Origin: Flagellimonas hadalis
GTDB lineage: Bacteria > Bacteroidota > Bacteroidia > Flavobacteriales > Flavobacteriaceae
DNA: 64,000 bases
Assembly (NCBI RefSeq): GCF_007785775.2
Contig: NZ_VNIK02000006.1
Coordinates: forward strand, 1-64,000
Direction: 5' to 3'
Shown: piece after piece, positions 52,255 through 61,950 of the stretch
Numbering within the stretch: position 1 is the stretch's first letter
How the letters are laid out: every line of letters begins with the position of its first letter
The notes under the pieces: generated by a model
Told to the model about the DNA's origin: nothing
The model's database searches: none
The model's input: the letters and a program-made list of their open reading frames with translations, nothing else
Made by a program: the position numbers and the translations under genes

Positions 52255-54351
52255 TCATTGATTTGTGGTGAACACACCGATTTCCGCAAAGGAAGTCCTG
52301 CCATCACCATTGTGTTTTTCCAAGGCTTTCAATTTTATATATCGGGCCAATGTTGGAGCGAAATTTATTTTTTGTTCAATGCGATTGTTGACCACATTAC
52401 TGAATTCCCCTTTCGATACCGACTTCCATGTCCGGTTATCCTGACTTACCAAAAAATCATACTTGGTGATGATTCCAAACGGATAGCGTTCTTGGATGGG
52501 CCAATAGCTAAATCCGGTAAGTGTATGGGATGCTCCCAAATCTATGGTGGTTTCATTGCTGTTCGAAGCATTTTCATCCGTTGCCCAAAAAGTATTGGGG
52601 TCATCATCCATAAGTTTAACGAGATCGGCATCATTTTGAAGGGCCCCGACCACTTTCCAATCTTTTTTGGCCAGGTCAAAGTATTGGCCCACCGTTTGTG
52701 TTTGTTGTCTATTGTTCGGGTCCACGGCAATGGCCTTTACGTTTGTAGGGGTCAAGACAGGAAATGGGCCGTCATATTTTTTGGAGGTCGTTGTTGGTTC
52801 CATCCCATCAGTGGTCACATAGACGTCCACTTCATCATCAGGTATCTCAATGGAGACCATTCCATCCCTATTTCGGGTGATTTTAGGGTCCACCAAAAGG
52901 GGAGGGGCATTATAGAGCTCAAGCGTGGAGAGTGTAATTGGGCCTTTGGCATCCAAAATATCCACCTTGACTTGGGTAGCGGTAACCGTTTCGAACCGAA
53001 GGATGCGCTTGTACCCCACTGTGGTCTGCTCGTCCAAAACTTGCCATGTGCCATCGACTTCGGCACTTACCATGAATTTTTTGATGCGTTGTCCCAAAGG
53101 AATATACTCTTGAAGGAGTATGCGGTTGACTTTGGTGGGCTCATTTAAACTGATGGTGATGGAAGCCTGTGTTGTTCCGTCATCAGTGGCCCAGTAGGTT
53201 TCAAAGTCCCCATCGATGGCCTTTTCGGCATTGAAGGTGGAACTGTTGCCACGGACATTGGAGGCACTGGCAGGATTTCCCTGCGCCAGTTCTTGGGCAA
53301 AATCGGTATCGATTTGTGCCTTCAGGGCCATCAATTGTTGTACATCGTTTTCATGGACCAATCCTCTATCGTCCACCGGAAGGTTCAACAAAAAGTTTCC
53401 GTTCCTACCGATGGATTCGTAATAGGTTTGCACCAAACGGGGCAAGGTTTTTACCTGATGGTCCTCACCGGGGTGATAGTACCACCCAGGACGTATGGAG
53501 GTGTTCACTTCTGCGGGCAGCCAATGTGTCCCGTCTTCATGGCCCGAACGCAATTCTACATATCGTGGCCAGCCAGGATGGATCTCATCCCTCCGCATCA
53601 CGCTCCAGTTGGTCTCGTTGGCCCAACCTTCCTCGTTGCCGACCCAGCGTATGTCCGGTCCGCCGTCACTGAAAATGACCGCATTGGGTTGTAATTCCCG
53701 GATCATTTCGGTGGTCTTTTCCCATTCGTAATAGGTTTTGTTGTCTATTTTTCGGGTTTCGTTGGCGCCTCCGTAATATCCGGAACCTCCATTGGCACCA
53801 TCGAACCACACCTCGAAGAGTTCCCCGTAATTGGTCAACAGTTCCCGTAACTGTTCATGGAAGATCTCCACATATTCCGGTTTCCCATAATGTTCGTTGT
53901 TCCGATCCCAAGGGGAAAGGTATAACCCCAATTTTAGGCCATATTCCTTGCAGGCATCGGCCAATTCTTGGACCACGTCTCCCTTTCCATCCTTCCATGG
54001 CGAGTTTTTAACGGAATGCTCCGTGGTCTTGGTGGGCCACAAACAGAATCCATCATGGTGCTTTGCAGTTAAAATGATCCCCTTCATTCCGGCATCTTTG
54101 GCCACTTTTGCCCACTGTCGGGTATCCAGTTGGGTAGGGTTGAAAAGGGCAGGGGATTCTCCTCCTGTGCCCCATTCCATATCGGTAAAGGTGTTCATGT
54201 TGAAATGGACAAAGGCATAATATTGCAGTTCATGCCAATCCATTTGCCGTTGCGAAGGGGTTGGGCCAACAGCTTTGGGTGGTTCCACAGTCTGGCAAGC
54301 TACAAAGAGCAAGACCAGGGGCAAGGTTAGGATGTGGGCTTTTCGAATCAT
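52255..54351 (-). CDS. GH29 alpha-L-fucosidase with F5/8-type C and CHB_HEX C-terminal domains
   Basis: 698 residues with a lipobox (LPLVLLFVAC), so surface- or periplasm-anchored. The catalytic barrel (about 30-350): HFNMNTFTDMEWGTG, ILTAKHHDGFCLWPT, GLYLSPWDRNNEHYG, and VWFDGANG with the nucleophile Asp; AEVNTSIRPGWYYHPGED fits the GH29-B type (alpha-1,3/1,4-fucosidases), which carry the acid/base Glu near here. After it come an F5/8 type C module (ARGNSSTFNAEKAIDGDFETYWATDDG, about 355-490), a chitobiase/hexosaminidase C-terminal-like module (VDVYVTTDGMEPTTTSKKYDGP), and a second F5/8 type C module (about 565-695). These modules bind sugars. Gap of 167 bases to the next fucosidase. Confidence 0.92.
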   Translation of the reverse strand: MIRKAHILTLPLVLLFVACQTVEPPKAVGPTPSQRQMDWHELQYYAFVHFNMNTFTDMEWGTGGESPALFNPTQLDTRQWAKVAKDAGMKGIILTAKHHDGFCLWPTKTTEHSVKNSPWKDGKGDVVQELADACKEYGLKLGLYLSPWDRNNEHYGKPEYVEIFHEQLRELLTNYGELFEVWFDGANGGSGYYGGANETRKIDNKTYYEWEKTTEMIRELQPNAVIFSDGGPDIRWVGNEEGWANETNWSVMRRDEIHPGWPRYVELRSGHEDGTHWLPAEVNTSIRPGWYYHPGEDHQVKTLPRLVQTYYESIGRNGNFLLNLPVDDRGLVHENDVQQLMALKAQIDTDFAQELAQGNPASASNVRGNSSTFNAEKAIDGDFETYWATDDGTTQASITISLNEPTKVNRILLQEYIPLGQRIKKFMVSAEVDGTWQVLDEQTTVGYKRILRFETVTATQVKVDILDAKGPITLSTLELYNAPPLLVDPKITRNRDGMVSIEIPDDEVDVYVTTDGMEPTTTSKKYDGPFPVLTPTNVKAIAVDPNNRQQTQTVGQYFDLAKKDWKVVGALQNDADLVKLMDDDPNTFWATDENASNSNETTIDLGASHTLTGFSYWPIQERYPFGIITKYDFLVSQDNRTWKSVSKGEFSNVVNNRIEQKINFAPTLARYIKLKALEKHNGDGRTSFAEIGVFTTNQ

Positions 54352-54518
54352 TTTTCAAGTTTTTTTTAAGAAATACAATCTTCTCTGCCACCAATTTTTA
54401 GGTGTGGAGCAGGTTGTTTTCAGGGTTGGATTTTTGATTTTCAAAAGGATCAAATTGTTGCACAACAGCATTTTCCGAAGCATTGCGCAGCATACAATTT
54501 ATTGAGATCACCTTCACT

Positions 54519-55907
54519 TTAATTACTTTCAATTACAGAACCATCTTCTCGGTACAACTCTATTTCACCATCCAAGAGCACGGCCAGCACAGTCATGTTT
54601 TCGTCCAAAACGTAATCTGGGACTTGGATGTATTGGATGCCCGGATAATGGCTCCAATAGATTTTTCCCACCACTTTGTGGGAGAGTTTGGTGCCATCAC
54701 CCACGACCCATATGCGATTGATTTTGTTCTTTATTCCACGGAGTACAATTTCCCCGTTCGGATTTCCTTTTACGAAAAGGTACAGGATGCTTTTATCTTT
54801 TGAAAGGGTAGTGGGGCCATAGAAATGTTCTTTGGGGATGCCGGCAACGGTTCCAAAAATGGCCTCTTTGTGCTTTTGGGTCCAACGTCCCAAACCGGTC
54901 AACAGTTCTTCCTGTTCCTTTGGGATGGAACCATCTCCCTTGGGGCCAATGTCCAACAACAAGTTTCCACCTGATGAAATGACATCGGTGAAAATACCGA
55001 TCAACTGATCCAGGCTTTTGTAGTCATGGTCATTTTTTTGATACCCCCACGAGTTGTTTAGGGTCATGCAGAGTTCCCAATAGTCGTCCTTGGGGCGGGT
55101 GACGGGCATGCCTTGCTCGGGAGTGGCATAATCCCCATGTCCCTGTAATCTGGAATTGATGATGGTGTTGGGATTTTGATCGAGCAGCATTTGCCGTACC
55201 TTGGGGGCTTCCCACTCCGCTGAGCTATGCTCCCAGTCCCCATCAAACCACCAAAGGTCGGGATTGTAGGTTTTTGAAAGCTCTTTCAGCTGTCCTTGGT
55301 AATAGTGTAAAAAGGTGTTCCAACGTTTGGGGTCGTCCGCGGGTTTGTACCGCATGGAATCCCGGGTGTGGTGGGTGTAGTCTTGATAGGACCAATCGGG
55401 AAGGGAATAATAGATGCCTACCTTTAACCCATCCTTTCTGAGGGCATCCACAAAAGGCGAAAGCACGTCCCTTTTGGCCGCCGAGGCTTTTTTGGCATTG
55501 AAATCACCAAACTTGCTGTCCCAAAGGGCAAACCCGTCATGGTGTTTTGAGGTAATGACGGAGTAACGGGCGCCACTTTTTTTGATGAGATCGGCCCAGG
55601 CCACAGGGTCGTAGTTTTTGGCCGTGAATCCATCGGTCTGTTTCAGGTAATCATTATGCGAAATATATCCGTTGAAAAAAGACCAAGACTCATCGATCCC
55701 ATTTACGGCGTATAGGCCCCAATGGATGAAAATACCCAATTTGGCATCTTGGAACCACTGCATTTTCTCTTCAGTTTGCGAATTGCCCTGTGCAGTTCCG
55801 GGGAGTGATTTCAAAAAGAACAAGATGATAAGGGCCGATGGGATCAACTTGTTGGCAACTTGGACAGTGTTCTTTTGAAATGGCAATGTCATGTTATATC
55901 GGGTCAT
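54519..55907 (-). CDS. GH29 alpha-L-fucosidase
   Basis: 462 residues; signal peptide (SALIILFFLKSLPGTAQ), with start at 55907 or 55892. GH29 features: WFQDAKLGIFIHWGLYAV, VITSKHHDGFALWDSKF, GIYYSLPDWSY, and the nucleophile Asp in LWWFDGDWEH. It has no accessory binding domain beyond a short C-terminal beta domain. Shorter than its neighbour and of the GH29-A-like kind, so it should accept a wider range of alpha-L-fucosides, including short oligosaccharides. Its ATG begins immediately after the GH95 stop codon, so the two are transcribed and probably translated together. Confidence 0.92.
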   Translation of the reverse strand: MTRYNMTLPFQKNTVQVANKLIPSALIILFFLKSLPGTAQGNSQTEEKMQWFQDAKLGIFIHWGLYAVNGIDESWSFFNGYISHNDYLKQTDGFTAKNYDPVAWADLIKKSGARYSVITSKHHDGFALWDSKFGDFNAKKASAAKRDVLSPFVDALRKDGLKVGIYYSLPDWSYQDYTHHTRDSMRYKPADDPKRWNTFLHYYQGQLKELSKTYNPDLWWFDGDWEHSSAEWEAPKVRQMLLDQNPNTIINSRLQGHGDYATPEQGMPVTRPKDDYWELCMTLNNSWGYQKNDHDYKSLDQLIGIFTDVISSGGNLLLDIGPKGDGSIPKEQEELLTGLGRWTQKHKEAIFGTVAGIPKEHFYGPTTLSKDKSILYLFVKGNPNGEIVLRGIKNKINRIWVVGDGTKLSHKVVGKIYWSHYPGIQYIQVPDYVLDENMTVLAVLLDGEIELYREDGSVIESN

Positions 55908-58313
55908 TTAATCGTTCGTTTTTTTAAGCTTTGCATTTAGCTGGGTTTCCTCATTGGCCTTTAGTTGTAGGTCAACCATGGACGAGCCATATTTTACGGC
56001 AAAGCTCGTGTCGGATGGGGAACGAAAAGTAACTTCCCCCAAGGTACCATTCTTCCAACTTATATCCACTTCAATATTGCCCCTGGCCTTTAGGCCAGTT
56101 ATTTTTCCGTTCTTCCAGTTGGGAGGGAGGGCCGGCAACAATCGGACAATTCCTTCATGCGATTGGATCAGCAGTTCTGCCACTCCGGCGGTATAGCCAA
56201 AGTTACCATCGATTTGAAAAGGGGGGTGCATATCGAACATATTGTCCGCCAAAGAGATCTGGAAAAATTTGTTGATGTTCTCCTCTGCGGAGGCACCATC
56301 CAGCAAACGGGCGTTCATATTGATCATCCAGACACGGCTCCAACCGGTTCCGGCACCGCCATGCTCCAATCGGTAATCAATGGTTTTTTGGGCAGCGGCA
56401 AAGGCTTCGGGATGGTTCTCCGTAATGTCATCACCTGGGTGTAGGGCATAGAGGTGAGACACGTGGCGATGTCCTTTTTCGGGTTCGTCATACGGCTCGT
56501 TCCATTCCAAGATGCGACCATCAGTTCCAACGATTACCCCAGGGTGAAGGGAAGCTTTCTTGGTTTTTACCTCTTCTACGAGTTTGTCTTCGATACCCAA
56601 TATTTGGGCCGTTTCCAGGAAATTATCAAACACCTCTCCAATAATTTGATGCCCCATGGCACTTCCCATGGAAACCGCTGCAGATTTGCCCTCTTGGTTG
56701 TAATAGGAATTTTCCGGGGAGGTTTCCGGGGAGGAAATCCATTTTTGGCTTTTGGTGTCCCAAGTCAACCAATCCAGATAAAAGGAAGCAATGTCCTTCA
56801 GGACAGGATAGGCCCGATGACGTAAGAAATCCTTGTCTTGGGTGAATTGATAATGCTCCCAATAATGTTGGGCACACCATCCGCCCCCATGGATCCACGA
56901 TCCCCAATAGGCTCTTTCGGCCCTCATGAAAGGGGTGGCCCATAGATCTGTGGTATGGTGGGCCAGGCTGCCCCGAGTAATGCCATATTGCTCCTTGGCG
57001 GTCTTTCGTCCTCTTTCCAGTACCCTGTCGATCAGATTGAAAAAAGGTTGGTGGAGTTCACTGAGATTGGTGACCTCGGCCGGCCAATAGTTCATTTGCA
57101 GGTTGATGTTGAGGTGGTAATCGGCATTCCAGGGCGCTTCAAGATGTTCGTTCCAAATCCCTTGCAAATTGGCTGGATTGGTGTTGGGGCGCGAAGAGGA
57201 AATCAGCAAATACCTTCCATATTGAAAAAGAAGGGATTGCAATCCTAAATCAGTGCCTCCATCCTTACAGTGTTGTAGGCGTTCATCCGTGGGAAGATGG
57301 GCCATGTTGCTTTCTCCCAGCTCAAAATTGACCCTACGGTAAAGTTGTTGGTAGTCCGAAATATGTCGGTCCAATAGCGATTCAAAGGACTGTTGGGTGA
57401 TTTTGGAAAGGGTTTCCTTATTTTTTTCAGCAAAGCTGTCCCCATGATAGAACGAAGTATTGCCCACGATAAAGATCAAAACCTTTCTTGCCCCTTTAAC
57501 AGAGACCTTACCTTCCTTGGCTGTGATCTTTCCATCCGGGGCCACTACTTGTAGTCGTACCTCAAAACGTACCCCATGATCAATGGGCAAGGGTTTGGAG
57601 AACCGCTTTCCGCCATATTGGGTCACTTGCCCCACCATGCTGATTTGATTTTGGGAAGGATTGGAGACCTTCACTGTGGGTTTGCCGTGGTCCTCGGGTC
57701 TGCTCAGGGAAAGTTCCAGGTTCAGACCTTTCGGGGATGTGGTGGTGATCTCCATGACCATGGCATCATCGGGTTGGGAAGCAAATACTTTTTGGGTGTA
57801 ATGATTGCCGTTACGGGTATAGAAGGTAGAGGCCAACGCTTGGTCAAGGTCGAGTTCCCTTCGGTAGTTGGTGATTTCCCCCGACTCTTTAAAATCAATG
57901 AAAAGGTCGCCCATGGTTTGATGGGAGCGGAGGATGGTCTTGTTGGAGAATTTTTCAACAATCAGGCTATCTACCTCCGTAGTTTTACCCTCACGCAGCA
58001 ATCGTCGCAACTCTTCGAGGTCTTCCGGGTTTCCTTGTGCGTCTTCCCAATCCGGTCCTCCGGCCCACATGGAGTCTTCGTTCAGTTGAAGGTGTTCCTT
58101 GAATGGATTTCCAAAGACCATGGCCCCCAAACGACCGTTGCCAATGGGAAGGGCCTGCATCCATTCTTCGGCTGGGGCGGAATACCATAAAACTTTCTCG
58201 GAATCCTGTGCCTTCAAGCTGGAAAAGATAGTGGCCAAAACGAAGACCAGCACCCATGTCGATTTTGGCACAAGGTGGTTGGTTGAGAGTGAAACATTTA
58301 ATTTGGCGATCAT
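55908..58313 (-). CDS. GH95 alpha-L-fucosidase/alpha-L-galactosidase
   Basis: 801 residues with a signal peptide (LVFVLATIFSSLKAQ). GH95 pattern: VLWYSAPAEEWMQALPIGNGRLGAMVFG, LQLNEDSMWAGGPDW, NPANLQGIWNEHLEAPWNADYHLNINLQMNYWPAE with the catalytic-site asparagines, SSPETSPENSYY with the acid Glu, and PFQIDGNFGYTAG with the Asp. GH95 enzymes use inversion on alpha-1,2-fucosyl (or alpha-L-galactosyl) linkages. Length is normal (about 780-820). Its ATG overlaps the stop of the lactonase gene by four bases (ATGA). Together with the GH29s it covers several fucose linkages. Confidence 0.93.
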   Translation of the reverse strand: MIAKLNVSLSTNHLVPKSTWVLVFVLATIFSSLKAQDSEKVLWYSAPAEEWMQALPIGNGRLGAMVFGNPFKEHLQLNEDSMWAGGPDWEDAQGNPEDLEELRRLLREGKTTEVDSLIVEKFSNKTILRSHQTMGDLFIDFKESGEITNYRRELDLDQALASTFYTRNGNHYTQKVFASQPDDAMVMEITTTSPKGLNLELSLSRPEDHGKPTVKVSNPSQNQISMVGQVTQYGGKRFSKPLPIDHGVRFEVRLQVVAPDGKITAKEGKVSVKGARKVLIFIVGNTSFYHGDSFAEKNKETLSKITQQSFESLLDRHISDYQQLYRRVNFELGESNMAHLPTDERLQHCKDGGTDLGLQSLLFQYGRYLLISSSRPNTNPANLQGIWNEHLEAPWNADYHLNINLQMNYWPAEVTNLSELHQPFFNLIDRVLERGRKTAKEQYGITRGSLAHHTTDLWATPFMRAERAYWGSWIHGGGWCAQHYWEHYQFTQDKDFLRHRAYPVLKDIASFYLDWLTWDTKSQKWISSPETSPENSYYNQEGKSAAVSMGSAMGHQIIGEVFDNFLETAQILGIEDKLVEEVKTKKASLHPGVIVGTDGRILEWNEPYDEPEKGHRHVSHLYALHPGDDITENHPEAFAAAQKTIDYRLEHGGAGTGWSRVWMINMNARLLDGASAEENINKFFQISLADNMFDMHPPFQIDGNFGYTAGVAELLIQSHEGIVRLLPALPPNWKNGKITGLKARGNIEVDISWKNGTLGEVTFRSPSDTSFAVKYGSSMVDLQLKANEETQLNAKLKKTND

Positions 58314-59146
58314 ATCCTATAAAATTTTTCGGCGTTCAATCCCATGACCTGTTCTTGGATTTCCTTCGGATATTTGGTCAGATACTGGGTCAAAATATCT
58401 TTTACTTGTTTGTATTCGGCAGAGAGCAGACAAACGGGCCAATCCGAACCGAACATGATTCGCTCAGCACCAAAGGAATCGAACACTACATCCAGATAGG
58501 GGATGAAATCACTTTTGGACCATTTTCCCCAAGCAGCTTCTGTGACCATCCCAGAAGCCTTGCAATACACATTCTTCCGTTTGCCAAGTTCACCAAGGTA
58601 GTGTTCCCAGTTAGGATCTATTTTTCCATTGATATTGGGCTTGGCGATGTGGTCCAAGACAAAAGATTGGTCAGGGAACAGTTTTACCAGTTCCAATACA
58701 GGGGACAAATGCTTCGGGTAGATGAGAATGTCGTAAGTGAGGCCATATTTTTCCAACAGGGATAGCCCTCTTTTGAATTCGGGGCGGAGCATAAAATAGT
58801 CGTCCGGTTCATCTTGGACAACATGCCGCAACCCTTTCAACAATGGATTTTTTGCATACTCCTGTAGCTTTTTCCCGATATCCTCGGCACATAGGTCCAA
58901 CCAGCCCACCACGCCTTTTATAAACGGGTGCTGCTTTGCAAGGTCCAGCAAAAACAAGGTTTCAGTCTCGGATTGCTGTGCCTGGATGGCGACACAGCCA
59001 TCCATATCGTTTTGTTGGAGCAAGGGATATAGATCCGCAGGTAAAAAATCTTTTTTAATGACCTCCATGGGAGGACCGATCCATTCATGTGTGCTTGGAT
59101 GGTATTTCCAAAAATGCTGGTGACTGTCGATTTTTACGTTGCTCAT
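58310..59146 (-). CDS. L-fuconolactonase-like amidohydrolase
   Basis: 278 residues, cytosolic, amidohydrolase-2 family. Metal ligands: DSHQHFW near the start, LDHIAKP, and FGSDWPV with the C-terminal Asp. Motif VVGWLDLCAEDIGKKLQEYAKNPLLKGLRHVVQDEPDDYFM is typical of L-fuconolactone and L-rhamnono-lactone hydrolases. It hydrolyses the lactone made by fucose dehydrogenation to L-fuconate. Between it and the next enzyme of the route (L-fuconate dehydratase) no gene exists in the window, so the dehydratase should lie beyond the right edge or elsewhere. Gap of 62 bases to the GH3 gene. Confidence 0.88.
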   Translation of the reverse strand: MSNVKIDSHQHFWKYHPSTHEWIGPPMEVIKKDFLPADLYPLLQQNDMDGCVAIQAQQSETETLFLLDLAKQHPFIKGVVGWLDLCAEDIGKKLQEYAKNPLLKGLRHVVQDEPDDYFMLRPEFKRGLSLLEKYGLTYDILIYPKHLSPVLELVKLFPDQSFVLDHIAKPNINGKIDPNWEHYLGELGKRKNVYCKASGMVTEAAWGKWSKSDFIPYLDVVFDSFGAERIMFGSDWPVCLLSAEYKQVKDILTQYLTKYPKEIQEQVMGLNAEKFYRI

Positions 59147-59208
59147 AAATTTTCTGTCTTCAAGGTTGACAGCAGTTCCGTTTGGTTGGTGTCGGTTGCA
59201 CCAACTGA

Positions 59209-61872
59209 TCAGGGCAATACCGTGAAATGGGTTCGGATCAGATCCATACTGTTTCCTCCGATCATCACTTCAAACTTGCCCGGTTCGACCACATATTCCA
59301 TTTCCTTGTTCCAAACAGCAAGTTCTTCAGGTGTAAGGGTGAAGGTGACTTTTTGGGTCTCTCCCTTCTTGAGAAAGATCCGTCTAAAGCCCTTCAATGT
59401 TTTTTCGGGGGTGGTCACACTGCTATATACATCATTGATGTAAAGTTGTACCACCTCTTCTCCATCTAAATCCCCTATATTTTTTACGGATACGGAGACC
59501 GTGACATTTTCATCTTTTTGTATTTCTGGAGTTTCCACTTTGATATCGGAATATTCAAAAGTGGTATAGCTCAGACCATGTCCAAAGACATATAATGGGT
59601 TTTCGCTCTCGCTCACATATCTATGGATGGCAGAGGGTTTTTGGTTGTAATAGATGGGCAGTTGCCCCACAGATTTTGGGAAGGTGACAGGTAACTTCCC
59701 GCCAGGATTATAGTCCCCAAAAAGCACTTGTGCAACCGCTTTTCCCCCAAGCTCCCCGGGAAACCATGTTTCCACTATGGCCGGAACATTGTTCTGGACC
59801 CAGTTGATGGATAGGGGGCGTCCGTTGAGCAAGACGCATACAACCGGTTTTCCGGTCTGTTGTACCGCCTGTATGAGTTCGTTTTGCATGCCGTGGAGAT
59901 CCAAAGTGGCAACATCCCTGTTTTCTTCCACTAATTCCTTGGATTCTCCCAAGACAACGATGGCCACATCGGACTTTTTTACCAGATCCAAGGCAGGTTG
60001 AAAATTGACCTTTTCCCTGTTCCAGCGCAAATGTGCCCTGGCTCCCCAGCCTCCTTCCCACATTTCAATGCGGACTTTATAGGTTTTGCCGGCCTCTATT
60101 TTTTGGGGTACTGTGACAATGTTTGTGCTTCCCTTCCTCCAATTGTCAATGACCAACTGGTCGTCCAGCCACATCCGGATGCCATCATCCGAGCTCAATC
60201 CCAGCCAGCCATCAAAAGCCTGGTCACTTTTTATATAACCCGTCCACCGAATGGAAAAGTTATCATCTTCCACACCAATACCGGGCGACCAGGGCCAATC
60301 AAATTCCAACTCCTTATCGATCCTCACCAAGGCTGGTTCGCCCTGCAAGTTTCTATTGTTGAAGTACTCGCCCTTCAGGCCGTTCTGTGAACCATCGGGC
60401 ACGAACAAATATTCGGAGGGAATGGCCTGCCCTTTTACAATCAAGGGAACGCCCTCTTCATACTGCACTAGGGTATTGGGGCCAACGGTCTGTTTGATTC
60501 CTTCAAGAACGGTTGTTGCCACTTTGTTCCTCACGGCATACCCTCCCAATCTCGACTGGTCCGCATTGGGACCTATTACAGCTATTGATTTGATATTCTT
60601 GTCCAAAGGCAATAGGTTGTCTTGGTTTTTGAGCAACACAATCGACTTGAGGGCAGCTTCCAAGGCAATTTTTTGATGTTCTTCTGAGTGGAACCTTTCC
60701 TGGATCAATTTTTCACTGGTGTAGGGGTTTTCAAAAAGCCCCAGCATAAATTTGAGTCGCAGCACGCCCCCGACAGCCCTGTCAATCTCTTTCATGTTCA
60801 ATTGGCCTTCGTTTACCAATTCGATCAATGTCTCTTGCCAAAACTCATTGCTGAAATCGTAAAATTGCATATCCACTCCTGCAGATACCGCTTGTCGAAT
60901 GCTCTCTTTTGGGGAATCGGAAACGTTATGTGTGGTCTGGAGGTATTTGATGGCCCCTAGATCGGAAACCACGATGCCCTTAAAGCTATATTCATTTCTC
61001 AGGACCTCTGTCAACAACCAATGGTTCGAGGCGCAAGGAATGCCATCCAACTCGGAATAGGCACACATGGTACCCAACGCACCCCCTTTCATGAAGGCTT
61101 TCTGAAAGGATGGCAGGAAACTTTCCCGCGCCGTACGTTCGCCGACGAGGGCAGGAGAGGAGTTTCCACCAGCCTGCGGTATGCCGTGCACGGCAAAATG
61201 TTTTGGTTCGGCAATAATGGAGCGATCGGAGGCCAAACTTTCACCTTGAAGCCCTTGGACCATGGCGGTCCCCAATTCACCGGCTAAATAAACATCTTCC
61301 CCAAAGGTTTCGGCAATCCTTCCCCAGCGGGGTTCCAGACCAATATCCAAGTTCGGGCCAAGACCAAAGTGGACACCATGTGCCCTTGCTTCGGTGCCGA
61401 TCACTTCCCCGACCTTCTTCAGGAGTTCCGTGTCCCATGTGGCCCCTAAGCCGATGTTCATGGGAAAGGCGGTACTTCCCTCCGCCATATAGCCATGGAG
61501 CATTTCTTCCATGATAAGGGCCGGTATGCCCCATCTGTTGCTTTCGATCACAAATTTTTGGAGGTCGTTGATCGTTTGTGCGGATTCTGGATAAAGGTCA
61601 TGGATGGCACCCACGCCCAAACCGCCTATTTTACTTTTGGCCTTATCCACGGAAAAACTCTTACCGTCCACGAAAAATTCCCCCTTGTACATATCCATTT
61701 GGCGGACTTTTTCTTCAAGACTCATTTTGGACAACAGATCGGTTACGCGCTCTTCCACAGAAAGTTGGGGGTTTTTGTAGCTGTTCCCTTTCTGCCCGAA
61801 CAGGTTTTGGGACAGAACAGAGGTCAATAAGCAAATGGCGACGATTGTTTTCCTAATGTTGGCCTTATCCAT
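59209..61872 (-). CDS. GH3 glycoside hydrolase with PA14 insert
   Basis: 887 residues from the ATG at 61872, chosen because it gives a normal signal peptide (TIVAICLLTSVLSQNLFGQ); an ATG at 61908 is also in frame. The N-terminal barrel has the nucleophile Asp in IVVSDLGAIKYL, and the second domain has LGESKELVEENRDVATLDL with the acid/base Glu. A PA14 carbohydrate-binding module (GEYFNNRNLQGEPALVRIDKELEFDWPW... AHLRW) is inserted in the second domain, and a fibronectin type III-like domain closes the protein (DGEEVVQLYINDVYSS). GH3 members are beta-glucosidases, beta-xylosidases and the like; the sugar cannot be set. Position in a fucose operon suggests a backbone or side-chain sugar of the same glycan. 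Confidence 0.9.
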   Translation of the reverse strand: MDKANIRKTIVAICLLTSVLSQNLFGQKGNSYKNPQLSVEERVTDLLSKMSLEEKVRQMDMYKGEFFVDGKSFSVDKAKSKIGGLGVGAIHDLYPESAQTINDLQKFVIESNRWGIPALIMEEMLHGYMAEGSTAFPMNIGLGATWDTELLKKVGEVIGTEARAHGVHFGLGPNLDIGLEPRWGRIAETFGEDVYLAGELGTAMVQGLQGESLASDRSIIAEPKHFAVHGIPQAGGNSSPALVGERTARESFLPSFQKAFMKGGALGTMCAYSELDGIPCASNHWLLTEVLRNEYSFKGIVVSDLGAIKYLQTTHNVSDSPKESIRQAVSAGVDMQFYDFSNEFWQETLIELVNEGQLNMKEIDRAVGGVLRLKFMLGLFENPYTSEKLIQERFHSEEHQKIALEAALKSIVLLKNQDNLLPLDKNIKSIAVIGPNADQSRLGGYAVRNKVATTVLEGIKQTVGPNTLVQYEEGVPLIVKGQAIPSEYLFVPDGSQNGLKGEYFNNRNLQGEPALVRIDKELEFDWPWSPGIGVEDDNFSIRWTGYIKSDQAFDGWLGLSSDDGIRMWLDDQLVIDNWRKGSTNIVTVPQKIEAGKTYKVRIEMWEGGWGARAHLRWNREKVNFQPALDLVKKSDVAIVVLGESKELVEENRDVATLDLHGMQNELIQAVQQTGKPVVCVLLNGRPLSINWVQNNVPAIVETWFPGELGGKAVAQVLFGDYNPGGKLPVTFPKSVGQLPIYYNQKPSAIHRYVSESENPLYVFGHGLSYTTFEYSDIKVETPEIQKDENVTVSVSVKNIGDLDGEEVVQLYINDVYSSVTTPEKTLKGFRRIFLKKGETQKVTFTLTPEELAVWNKEMEYVVEPGKFEVMIGGNSMDLIRTHFTVLP

Positions 61873-61950
61873 AATTGAATTGATCACTATTGATTTTTTA
61901 TGGGACATTTTCAAAAGGTGTGTTGGATAACTCTTGAGATGTCCAAGTTC

